Assembly (NCBI RefSeq): GCF_048388525.1
Contig: NZ_DBGCTQ010000088.1
Span: forward strand, 1-42,203
Origin: BQOK01 sp048388525
GTDB lineage: Bacteria; Bacillota; Clostridia; Oscillospirales; Ruminococcaceae
Direction of reading: 5' to 3'
Length of the DNA: 42,203 nt
Under the pieces are notes generated by a model, which saw only the letters and a list, made by a program, of their open reading frames with translations, was not told the DNA's origin and did not search any database. A program made the position numbers and the translations under genes. This document shows, in pieces, positions 1 to 6,612 of the stretch. Position 1 is the stretch's first letter. Every line of letters starts with the position of its first letter.

Positions 1-259
1 CTTTTCGGGGTATTCCAGCGGAGCGGTGTTCGGGCATGTGTCGCCCGAGGCGCAGGAGGGCGGACCGATCGCGGTGATCCGGGACGGGGACATGATCCGC
101 TACAGCATCCCGGAGCGCAGCATTGAGCTGGAGGTGAGCGAGGAGGAGATCCGGGAGCGGCTCAAGGCCTGGAGGCCCAAGGAGATCCAGTTTAAGGGTT
201 ATTTGCGCCGCTACGCAAACCTTGTGAGCTCCGGCTGCGATGGCGCAGTGATGAAGTGA
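1..259 (+). CDS. IlvD/Edd-family dehydratase, 3' fragment
   Basis: Only the last 85 or so codons are inside the window; the reading frame is open from base 2 and stops with TGA at 257-259. The visible protein contains the sequence GHVSPEA followed by EGGPIAVIRDGD, which is the conserved C-terminal block of the IlvD/Edd dehydratases (dihydroxy-acid dehydratase, phosphogluconate dehydratase and sugar-acid dehydratases such as those for arabinonate or xylonate). It ends in the usual GYLRRYA...VSS tail. These are Fe-S enzymes that turn 2,3-dihydroxy acids into 2-keto-3-deoxy acids. The following genes are a TctABC-type transporter and an HpcH-type aldolase, so a sugar-acid dehydratase is more likely than the branched-chain amino acid enzyme. 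That substrate reading is inference from context. Confidence 0.85.
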   Translation, partial: FSGYSSGAVFGHVSPEAQEGGPIAVIRDGDMIRYSIPERSIELEVSEEEIRERLKAWRPKEIQFKGYLRRYANLVSSGCDGAVMK

Positions 260-307
260 CGGTTCGAGGTCTGCTCGATTGAACCATAAATGAAAAGGAG
301 AATCAAC

Positions 308-1351
308 ATGAAAAAGTTTACAGCACTGGCCCTGGCACTGGTCATGGCACTGGGACTGCTGGCGGGCTGCGGCTCGCCGGCGCCCGCAGGCAGCACCCCC
401 GCCGCAGGCGGCTCTGCACCCGCCTCGGCCCCTGAAGCACAGGGGACCGCGTTCCCGGAGAAGGGCAAGAACATCAACATGATCGTGGGCTACAGCGCCG
501 GCGGCTCCACCGATATCTTTGCGCGGCTGGTCGCGAAATATGTGGAGCAGAAATGGGGCTGCACTGTGGTGGTGCAGAACGTGACCGGCGGCTCCGGCGC
601 GGTGGGCTTCCAGCAGTGCCTGGACTCGGCCGCCGACGGCTACACCGTGACCATCAGCAACGGCGCTTCGCTCACCCTGAGCGAGTCCGGCAACTACGAC
701 TGGACCTACAAGGACTTTGACAATCTGGCCAAGATCATCGACGAAGACGAGCTGCTGTGCGTAAAGGCGGACGCCCCGTACAACGACCTGAACGAGTTTG
801 TGGAATACGCCAAAGCCAACCCCGGCAAAATGACGGTGGGCTTTGCGGGCCTGGGCGGCTTTACCCACCTGGCGGCCGCCAAGTTCATCCACGACATGGG
901 CGTGGAGGTGAACAACATCGGATATGACAGCGGCTCTGAAGCGGTGACCGCGGTGCTGGGAGGCTTTGTGGACTTTTGCCAGCAGCAGCCCGCTGAGACC
1001 GCATCCACCCTGGAGAGCGGCGATCTGAAGGCGTTGGCCATCATGTCCACCGAGCGGCACCCCAGCGAGCTGCTGGCGAACGTGCCCACCGCCAAGGAAC
1101 AGGGCGTGGACTTTTTGGTGGCCCAGTGGCGCGGAATCTCCGCCCCCAAGGGCCTGCCCGCCGAGGCGCGCACCGCGTGGGAAACCTGCCTTGCCGAGAT
1201 CGCGGCCGACCCCACCTTCCAGGCGGAGGTGGAGAGCACCCTGCTCTCGCGTGTGAACTGCGTGACCGGCCAGGAATTTGAGGACTGGATGGACAGCGAG
1301 GCTGCCTGGATCGGACCCCTGATGGACGAACTGGGACTGAAAGCGAGCTGA
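308..1351 (+). CDS. tctC: TctC/Bug-family solute-binding lipoprotein of a tripartite tricarboxylate transporter
   Basis: The 347-residue protein has a lipoprotein signal peptide (hydrophobic residues 5-19, lipobox LAGC with Cys21) followed by a Ser/Ala/Pro-rich linker. The mature part opens with INMIVGYSAGGSTDIFARL and later VVVQNVTGGSGAVG, both hallmarks of the Bug/TctC receptors that bind carboxylates outside the membrane and hand them to TctAB. I chose the ATG at 308 because AAAAGGAG lies 7 bases upstream; an in-frame ATG at 290 has no good ribosome binding site. It is followed by a strong terminator and then tctB and tctA, the normal C-B-A order. The ligand is unknown; citrate-like acids or sugar acids are the usual ones for the family. 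The adjoining dehydratase and aldolase favour a sugar acid. Confidence 0.92.
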   Translation: MKKFTALALALVMALGLLAGCGSPAPAGSTPAAGGSAPASAPEAQGTAFPEKGKNINMIVGYSAGGSTDIFARLVAKYVEQKWGCTVVVQNVTGGSGAVGFQQCLDSAADGYTVTISNGASLTLSESGNYDWTYKDFDNLAKIIDEDELLCVKADAPYNDLNEFVEYAKANPGKMTVGFAGLGGFTHLAAAKFIHDMGVEVNNIGYDSGSEAVTAVLGGFVDFCQQQPAETASTLESGDLKALAIMSTERHPSELLANVPTAKEQGVDFLVAQWRGISAPKGLPAEARTAWETCLAEIAADPTFQAEVESTLLSRVNCVTGQEFEDWMDSEAAWIGPLMDELGLKAS

Positions 1352-1364
1352 CCGGACGCATGAC

Positions 1365-1402
1365 AGCACCCCGGCGCCAAAGCCGGCGCCGGGGTGCTTT
1401 TT
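1365..1402 (+). terminator. Intrinsic terminator or attenuator between tctC and tctB
   Basis: A perfect 14-bp GC-rich stem (1365-1378 with 1385-1398) closes a 6-base loop and runs into five T residues. It lies between the binding-protein gene and the membrane genes. This arrangement is common in transport operons, where it keeps the binding protein mRNA more abundant than the permease mRNA. Confidence 0.85.
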
Positions 1403-1429
1403 ACCGGCATTTGAGAGGAGGGGTTCTTT

Positions 1430-1873
1430 TTGCGCAAAGCCAATATCATTGGTTCCTCGGCGCTGATCCTGCTTTGCTGCCTGCTTTTCACCCAGGTGGC
1501 TCAGATCAAGCAGACCGGCCGGGAGGCCGTGGGTCCCCGGGTGGTGCCTTACGTGTGCCTGGCCGGAATCATCGTGTTCTCGGTGGTGGTGCTGGTGCAG
1601 TCGCTGCGCTCGCGCGAGGGGGAAGGAACGGAGTTTACCACCCGCGCCAAGGCGTTCCGCAGCTTTATCACGCTGGCGATGTACGTGCTGTACATCATTG
1701 GGCTGAACACGCTGGGCTTTATCGTTTCCACCCTGCTGTTTTTGTTTTTGCTGTCGGCGTTTTATTACGCCAAACTGGACAAGGGGCTGATCCGGATTGC
1801 GGTGATGTCCGTGTGCGTGACGGGCCTGGTGTGGGCCCTGTTTACCTTCGTTTTTAAAATTGTTTTGCCATGA
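1430..1873 (+). CDS. tctB: TctB-family small membrane subunit of tripartite tricarboxylate transporter
   Basis: This 147-residue, very hydrophobic protein has hydrophobic segments at about residues 7-22, 37-58, 77-112 (two passes) and 121-143. That fits TctB, the small four-to-five-helix subunit that joins TctA in the membrane. The chosen start is TTG at 1430, because GAGAGGAGGGG at 1413-1423 sits 6-7 bases before it. The sequence itself is poorly conserved, as is normal for TctB, so the call leans on size, topology and its place between tctC and tctA. Its TGA stop overlaps the Shine-Dalgarno sequence of tctA, so the two are probably translated together. Confidence 0.85.
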   Translation: MRKANIIGSSALILLCCLLFTQVAQIKQTGREAVGPRVVPYVCLAGIIVFSVVVLVQSLRSREGEGTEFTTRAKAFRSFITLAMYVLYIIGLNTLGFIVSTLLFLFLLSAFYYAKLDKGLIRIAVMSVCVTGLVWALFTFVFKIVLP

Positions 1874-1886
1874 GGAGGGATGAACC

Positions 1887-3396
1887 TTGGCTGATCTGAT
1901 TACAGGCGTTCAATCGGCGCTGGCGCCCAGCGCGCTGCTGTTCACCCTGCTGGGTACCATTTTGGGCATTGTGTTCGGCGCGCTGCCGGGCCTTACCTCG
2001 ACTATGGCCATTGCGCTGATGATCCCGCTGACCTACGGGATGGACGCGGTCACCGGCATGGGCATGCTGGTGGGAGCGTTCTGCGGCGGCACGGCGGGCG
2101 GCTCGGTGTCCGCCACGCTGCTGGCCATTCCAGGCACGCCGTCCTCGATCTGCACCACCTTCGACGCCCACCCCATGGCCAAAAAGGGCAAGGCGGGGCT
2201 GGCGCTGGGGACCTCGGTGATCTGCTCGTTCATCGGCGGCGTGTTCAGCATGGTGATGCTGAGCATTCTGGCGCCCCAGCTGGCCAGCGTTGCGCTGCAG
2301 TTCGGGCCGCTGGAATATATGACCCTGGCGCTGCTGGGGCTTACCATCATTGCAAGTATTTCCGGCAAGTCGCTGGCAAAGGGGCTGATCGGCGGGCTGA
2401 TCGGAATTTTTGCCTCCTGCGTGGGGGTGGATGTGGTCACGGGCATGCCCCGGCTGACCTTTGGCAACAGCCAGATGCTGGGCGGCCTGTCGCTTTTGCC
2501 GGTGCTGATCGGCCTGTTTGCCGTTTCCCAGGCGCTGCTGGAGGCGGAAAACCAGGTGCGCCGCGCCGCCGACGCCCAGCCGGAGATCGCAAACGGGGGC
2601 AAGATCCGGGCGGAATTTCCAAAGCTGCGCCTGCTGCTCAGCAAGTGGAAGATCCTGCTCTCGTCGTCCATTCTGGGGACCATCATCGGGATCCTGCCCG
2701 GCACGGGCGGCAGCATTGCCAGCTTTGTAGCGTATGACACCGCAAAGCATCTGTCCAAAACGCCGGAGGAGTTCGGCAAGGGCAACATTGAGGGCGTGAT
2801 CGCCAGTGAGACCAGCAACAACGCCATGACCGGCGGCGCCATGGTGCCCATGATGGCGCTGGGCATCCCGGGGGACACCGCGACCGCCATTATGATGGGC
2901 GGGCTGCTGATCCACGGGCTGCGGTGCGGGCCCATGCTGTTTGTGAACAACATGCCCACCGTTGTACGGCATTTTTGCGGCGCTGCTGATCGCAAACTGC
3001 GCCATGGTGGTGTTCCAGACCTTCGGCATCCGGCTGTTCGTGCAGATCCTGCGCATCCCCCGCTATGTGCTGACCCCCATCGTGATCGTGCTGTGCACCA
3101 TCGGCGCGTTCGGCGCCAGCAACAACATGTTTGACGTGTGGGTCATGCTGGCGTTCGGTGTGATCGGCTATTTTGCAAACAAGCTGGGCTACGGCGTGGC
3201 GCCCATTGTGCTGGGCTTCATCCTGGGCAGCGTGTTTGAGCAGAACCTGCGCCGCGGCGCGGAGATGTTCCACACGGTTGGCTCCTGGCTCAACAGGCCC
3301 ATCGCGGACGGGCTGTTCATTGCCAGCATGGTCGCGCTGCTGCTGCCGATCATCCAGGCGCAGCTTGCAAAGCGCAAGGCGAACAAAAAGGGCTGA
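1887..3396 (+). CDS. tctA: TctA-family large membrane subunit, interrupted by one apparent frameshift
   Basis: TctA is the large transport channel subunit of tripartite tricarboxylate transporters. The frame starts at TTG 1887 (AGGAGGG at 1873-1879) and shows the family signatures GALPGLTSTMAIALMIPLT, GGTAGGSVSA...LAIPGTPS and GILPGTGGSIASF...ASETSNNA. Near 2961-2965 the frame changes: the first frame would run on as unrelated sequence to 3134, while the next frame carries normal TctA sequence (VYGIFAALLIANCAM onward) to TGA at 3394-3396. Reading GTGTAC in place of GTTGTAC restores one protein of about 502 residues, the usual TctA length, so one extra T is the simplest explanation. It is either a sequencing or assembly error or a recent inactivating mutation. 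All other features of the gene look intact. Confidence 0.88.
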
Positions 3397-3400
3397 AACC

Positions 3401-3431
3401 GGCGGCGGATCCTAGAGGGCCCGCCGCCCTT
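3401..3431 (+). terminator. Weak hairpin after tctA
   Basis: An 8-bp GC stem (3401-3408 with 3421-3428) with a 12-base loop is followed by only a few T residues. It may end or reduce transcription of the transporter before the aldolase gene. The short T run makes this uncertain. Confidence 0.4.
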
Positions 3432-3458
3432 TACAAACCTGTTGGACTGTGGCATGAT
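3430..3458 (+). promoter_or_regulatory. Possible promoter of the aldolase gene
   Basis: TTTACA (3430-3435) and CATGAT (3453-3458) are separated by 17 bases, about 20 bases upstream of the GTG start of the aldolase. The -10 element is a weak match, and the aldolase may simply be read from the transporter operon. Confidence 0.3.
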
Positions 3459-3479
3459 AAACAAAAGGGGGGCCTTTGT

Positions 3480-4268
3480 GTGAAACAGCATCTTTTGAAC
3501 GATTCTTTGGCCCGGCGGCTGCGGGCGGGCAAGCCTGTTTCGGCCGCGTGGGCGCAGCTGGGCAGCAACGTGAGCGCTGAGATCTTTGCCGAGGCGGGCT
3601 TTGACGCCCTGATCATCGACATGGAACATGGCCCCTGGGACATGCAGAACACCCTGGCCGCCATGCAGGCCTGCAAGGGTACCGGCTGCGTGCCCTTTGT
3701 GCGGGTGCCCTGGAACGACATGGTGTGGTGCAAGCGCGCGCTGGACTTGGGCGCGGGCGGTGTGCACGTGCCCTATATATCCACCCGCGAGGAGGCGGAA
3801 TACGCGGTGCGCTGCTGCAAATACCCCACCGCCGGGGGCGTGCGGGGCATTGCGGGCAGCCAGCGGGCGGTGTGTTACGGCCTAGACAAGGCGGATTATT
3901 ATGCCCGGGCCGACCGGGACATTGTGGTGATGCTGGCCATCGAGAGCCCGGAGGGGGTGGCGAACATCGACGCCATCGCCGCAGTGGAGGGAGTGGACGG
4001 GATCTTTATCGGGCCGTCGGATCTTTCGACCACCATGGGGCATCTGGCCGACCCCTCGCAGCCGGACGTGCAGGCGGCCATCCGTACCATCGAGGCCGCG
4101 GCAAAGGCCCACGGCCGGTTTTTGGGCACCATCGCCCCAGACTTTGAGGGGGCGAAAAAGCTTTATGACCGGGGGTATTCCCTGGTGTACTTTATGTCGG
4201 ACACCACTTCCCTTTCCGTCCTGGCGCGGGGGGCGGTGCAAGCCTTTAAGGACAGCTACCCGGAATAA
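3480..4268 (+). CDS. HpcH/HpaI-family 2-keto-3-deoxy acid aldolase
   Basis: This 262-residue protein is a metal-dependent class II aldolase of the HpcH/HpaI family (relatives: GarL, RhmA, HpaI), which cleaves 2-keto-3-deoxy acids to pyruvate plus an aldehyde. Visible features are the IIDMEHGP block with the catalytic His at residue 50, Arg75 in FVRVPWND, the metal ligand Glu155 in IESPEGV and the second ligand Asp181 in IGPSDLS. The length is normal for the family. It begins with GTG at 3480 behind an AAAAGGGGGG stretch and ends just before a strong terminator. With the dehydratase and Tct transporter upstream it completes a plausible route: acid import, dehydration, retro-aldol cleavage. The exact substrate cannot be read from the sequence. 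Confidence 0.92.
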   Translation: MKQHLLNDSLARRLRAGKPVSAAWAQLGSNVSAEIFAEAGFDALIIDMEHGPWDMQNTLAAMQACKGTGCVPFVRVPWNDMVWCKRALDLGAGGVHVPYISTREEAEYAVRCCKYPTAGGVRGIAGSQRAVCYGLDKADYYARADRDIVVMLAIESPEGVANIDAIAAVEGVDGIFIGPSDLSTTMGHLADPSQPDVQAAIRTIEAAAKAHGRFLGTIAPDFEGAKKLYDRGYSLVYFMSDTTSLSVLARGAVQAFKDSYPE

Positions 4269-4292
4269 GGAACCCCTGCCCGCGCGGGCGGG

Positions 4293-4324
4293 AGGGCAGA
4301 CGGGACCCCCCGTCTGCCCTTTTG
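4293..4324 (+). terminator. Intrinsic terminator after the aldolase gene
   Basis: A perfect 12-bp stem (4293-4304 with 4309-4320) with a 4-base loop is followed by TTTT. It closes the transporter/aldolase transcription unit. Confidence 0.9.
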
Positions 4325-4360
4325 CGCGTTTTAAAACAACGCCGCGGGCCCGGATGTGGC

Positions 4361-4389
4361 TTGAAAAGCGGCAAAACAATCCCTATAAT
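4361..4389 (+). promoter_or_regulatory. Sigma-A-type promoter of the GntR regulator gene
   Basis: TTGAAA (4361-4366) and a perfect TATAAT (4384-4389) are separated by exactly 17 bases, 55 bases before the ATG of the regulator. It follows directly after the aldolase terminator, so the regulator has its own transcript. Confidence 0.78.
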
Positions 4390-4443
4390 AGAGGTGAGGG
4401 ACAGGGCTCGGCAAAACCCGACCGGGCCGGAAAGGAACAAACG

Positions 4444-5202
4444 ATGGCAAAGCCGAGAACCGTGCGCAAGACCAGCCGCAGCGAGGAGGTGGCCCAGCTT
4501 TTGATGGACGCCATTGCCGCGGGCGAATTTGAGGCGGGCGGCCGCCTGCCCTCGGAGAACGCCCTGGCCGAGGAATACGGCGTGAGCCGCAGCACCCTGC
4601 GGGAGGCGTTCAAAAAGCTGGAGCAGATGGGGGCCATTTACACCATGCACGGCAGCGGCTCGTACGTGCGGGCACGCAGCGGCGGCACGGCCGCCGCCGA
4701 GCCCCGGCTAGAGCGGGCGGGCCGGGTGGTGAGCGAGACCTTCAGCCTGGACCGCTTTTCGGTGACCGAGTACCTGGACGCGCGGCTTGCGATCGAGCGC
4801 ACCGCCATCAGCCTTGCCATTGACCGGATGGACGACGCGGATTTTATCGCCCTGAAGCGGATCCTGGACCAGTCCGAGCGGGAGGGGTGCAGCGTGGACG
4901 AGTACATCGAGCTGGACTGCGAGTTCCACCGGGAGCTGGTGCGGGCCTCCAAAAACGAGTTTTTGTGCCTGTTTTGGTCGCACCTGGAGCCCTGCCTGCG
5001 GGAGCAGCAGCGGCGGGTGGTGGTGATCCCGGGACTGGTGGAGGGATCGAAAAACAAGCATCACCAGCTGTACGACGCGCTGCTGCAGCGCAACAAAAAA
5101 GAGGCGCTGGCGGCTTATGAGGCGCATACCAGCACCATTTTAGGGCGCTTTTTCACCCTGGCCAGCGAGTCATATTCCAGCGAGGGGCAGAAAACGGGAT
5201 GA
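4444..5202 (+). CDS. GntR-family transcriptional regulator, FadR/FCD subfamily
   Basis: The 252-residue protein has an N-terminal winged helix (residues about 12-78, with LPSENALAEEYGVSRSTLRE and the wing HGSGSYV). A C-terminal all-helical FCD ligand domain follows (about 95-235), with the Asp/His metal-site pattern seen in DARLAIE, CEFHREL and KHHQLYDAL. FCD regulators usually sense organic or sugar acids and control neighbouring catabolic genes. This one is the probable regulator of the dehydratase/Tct/aldolase operon just upstream. I chose ATG 4444, behind an AAAGGA site and the promoter, and not an in-frame ATG at 4144 that lies inside the aldolase gene. I see no clear operator palindrome. 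Confidence 0.9.
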   Translation: MAKPRTVRKTSRSEEVAQLLMDAIAAGEFEAGGRLPSENALAEEYGVSRSTLREAFKKLEQMGAIYTMHGSGSYVRARSGGTAAAEPRLERAGRVVSETFSLDRFSVTEYLDARLAIERTAISLAIDRMDDADFIALKRILDQSEREGCSVDEYIELDCEFHRELVRASKNEFLCLFWSHLEPCLREQQRRVVVIPGLVEGSKNKHHQLYDALLQRNKKEALAAYEAHTSTILGRFFTLASESYSSEGQKTG

Positions 5203-5237
5203 GCCCCGCGCAGAGTGGGCAGAAAAACAAAGCCACA

Positions 5238-5275
5238 AAAACCGTCCTGGAAGCCGGCTTCCAGGGCGGTTTTTG
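5238..5275. terminator. Bidirectional intrinsic terminator
   Basis: A 13-bp stem (5241-5253 with 5258-5270, one G-T pair) with a CCGG loop is flanked by an A run on the left and a T run on the right. It ends the regulator transcript on the + strand. The flanking runs would also let it work for the gene approaching from the - strand. Confidence 0.82.
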
Positions 5276-5357
5276 TGTGATTTTTACGGGGGGAATCCTG
5301 GGTTTGCGAGTGAAGGGCCCCGAAGCGACGCAAAGCGCCGGTTTGGGCACGAGCAAT

Positions 5358-5384
5358 GCTGCTGCCCAAGAATGGGGCAGCAGC
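5358..5384 (-). other. Hairpin downstream of the PI-PLC-like gene
   Basis: A perfect 10-bp inverted repeat (5358-5367 with 5375-5384) with a 7-base loop lies about 30 bases after the stop of the PI-PLC-like gene. It has no T run, so it may protect the mRNA end and not terminate transcription. The bidirectional terminator lies further on. Confidence 0.35.
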
Positions 5385-5412
5385 AACCGGGCGGGGTCGC
5401 CGGGATACGGGG

Positions 5413-6486
5413 TCACGCCCCGGCGGCCAGCTGGCGGTCGTAGGCGAGGATCGACTCCATCAGGCGGGCGTGGGCGTCGCCCGCGGTGCTGAGGGAATGG
5501 TCGGTCATGACAATGGGCATGGCGGCCAGCCAGGTGCTGTTCTGGCGGTCCGCCAGCTTTGCATTGAAGCCCTGGGCCCGGCGCGGCAGCGACCAGCTGC
5601 CCAGAGCGTTCAGGATGCCCGAAGGGCTGGCCTGCATGGTCAGCACCGCCTGCTGGACCCGGAATACGTCGCGGCTCACCTGCCCGCTTTGCACCTGGAG
5701 GGCCACGCCGTCCAGCCCGGCAAACACGGCCTCGGGAGAATCGGTGTTAAACCAGGGGCTGTGGATGCTGGAGGTGTAATTCAAAAGCTCTTTGCAACCG
5801 CCGGTGTATTTCATCAGAACAAGGCAGGCGGCGCGGGAACCGCCTGCGGTGACCTGGCCATAGGTGGCGGCGGCCAGATCGGGGGTCTGGGCGTAGCCCA
5901 ACACGCCGCTTTGCTGCAGCAGCGCGTACAGCTCGCCGAAATGAGCCGGGCCCAACAGGGCATCCGGGGAGGTGGAGTCGTAGCAGTGCTGGAAATCCAG
6001 CACCAGAACCTCGCCGGGGTGCGCGGCCAAAAAGGCGGCGAAGGAGGCCAGTTCGTCAGCCAGCGGCGCGCTGTAATAATTGTGCACCGCGTAAAATACG
6101 CCGGTAGCGGCGTCCCGGGTGGCGCGGATGTCGAAATACCGCACGCCCCCGGCGAGCAGGGTGGGCAGATCGGCTATCTGCGCTTTGCTTTGGCGGTAGC
6201 CCAGGCCTTTGCAGATCCCCAGCTGGAAGGGCGAAGCCACCGAGGCTGCGTCTACGGGGCTGAAAAGCAGCATGCCGGAGGTAAGGGCATCGTGGGCGCC
6301 GGGCATGGCGATATCCACCAGGCGCTCGGGACCGGAGAGGGTTTCGCGCATCCAGGCGGAATAATCAGCGCCGCCGGTTGCTTTGCCTGCCGCTAAAAAG
6401 GGCAACCCCAAAAAGGCCGCGGCCAACAGCAGCAGCGCTAAAAAAAGCAGCAAGAGGAATTTTAAGGTGCGCTTGAAGATGTGCAT
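5413..6486 (-). CDS. Membrane-anchored PI-PLC-X-like phosphodiesterase
   Basis: The 357-residue protein starts with one N-terminal membrane helix or uncleaved signal (residues 9-30). It is followed by a domain resembling bacterial phosphatidylinositol-specific phospholipase C (X box). The two catalytic-type histidines are visible: His65 in IAMPGAHDALTSG and His135 in YAVHNYYSAPL. Other family landmarks are LLAGGVRYFDIR (117-121) and HPGEVLVLDFQH (156-167). Such enzymes cleave inositol phospholipids or GPI-like anchors, acting outside the cell. I chose the ATG at 6486 because GGAGG lies 8 bases upstream, not the in-frame start at 6504. It has its own extended -10 promoter. It faces the gene before it in a glycan locus, so the target could be a host surface lipid anchor, but that is inference. 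Confidence 0.8.
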   Translation of the reverse strand: MHIFKRTLKFLLLLFLALLLLAAAFLGLPFLAAGKATGGADYSAWMRETLSGPERLVDIAMPGAHDALTSGMLLFSPVDAASVASPFQLGICKGLGYRQSKAQIADLPTLLAGGVRYFDIRATRDAATGVFYAVHNYYSAPLADELASFAAFLAAHPGEVLVLDFQHCYDSTSPDALLGPAHFGELYALLQQSGVLGYAQTPDLAAATYGQVTAGGSRAACLVLMKYTGGCKELLNYTSSIHSPWFNTDSPEAVFAGLDGVALQVQSGQVSRDVFRVQQAVLTMQASPSGILNALGSWSLPRRAQGFNAKLADRQNSTWLAAMPIVMTDHSLSTAGDAHARLMESILAYDRQLAAGA

Positions 6487-6506
6487 AAAAATCGCCTCCT
6501 GCACCC

Positions 6507-6535
6507 ATTATAGCAGGCCGGGGGCGAAAACAAAA
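6507..6535 (-). promoter_or_regulatory. Extended -10 promoter for the PI-PLC-like gene
   Basis: Read on the - strand, TGCTATAAT (perfect TATAAT at 6507-6512 with a TG extension) lies just before the GGAGG of the gene. A poor TTTTGT -35 sits 17 bases upstream (6530-6535). Confidence 0.6.
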
Positions 6536-6612
6536 CCTCGGTGTGCGTTTTGGCGCGGCAGCGGGTTTGGAGAAGCTGCAAGCGGCGCTTTGCGGCAGGC
6601 AGCGCCGTTGGC

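Noticed and set aside
2955..2970. Programmed frameshift in tctA
   Set aside because: No slippery heptamer or downstream stimulatory structure is evident, and TctA is not known to use frameshifting. An error or mutation is simpler.
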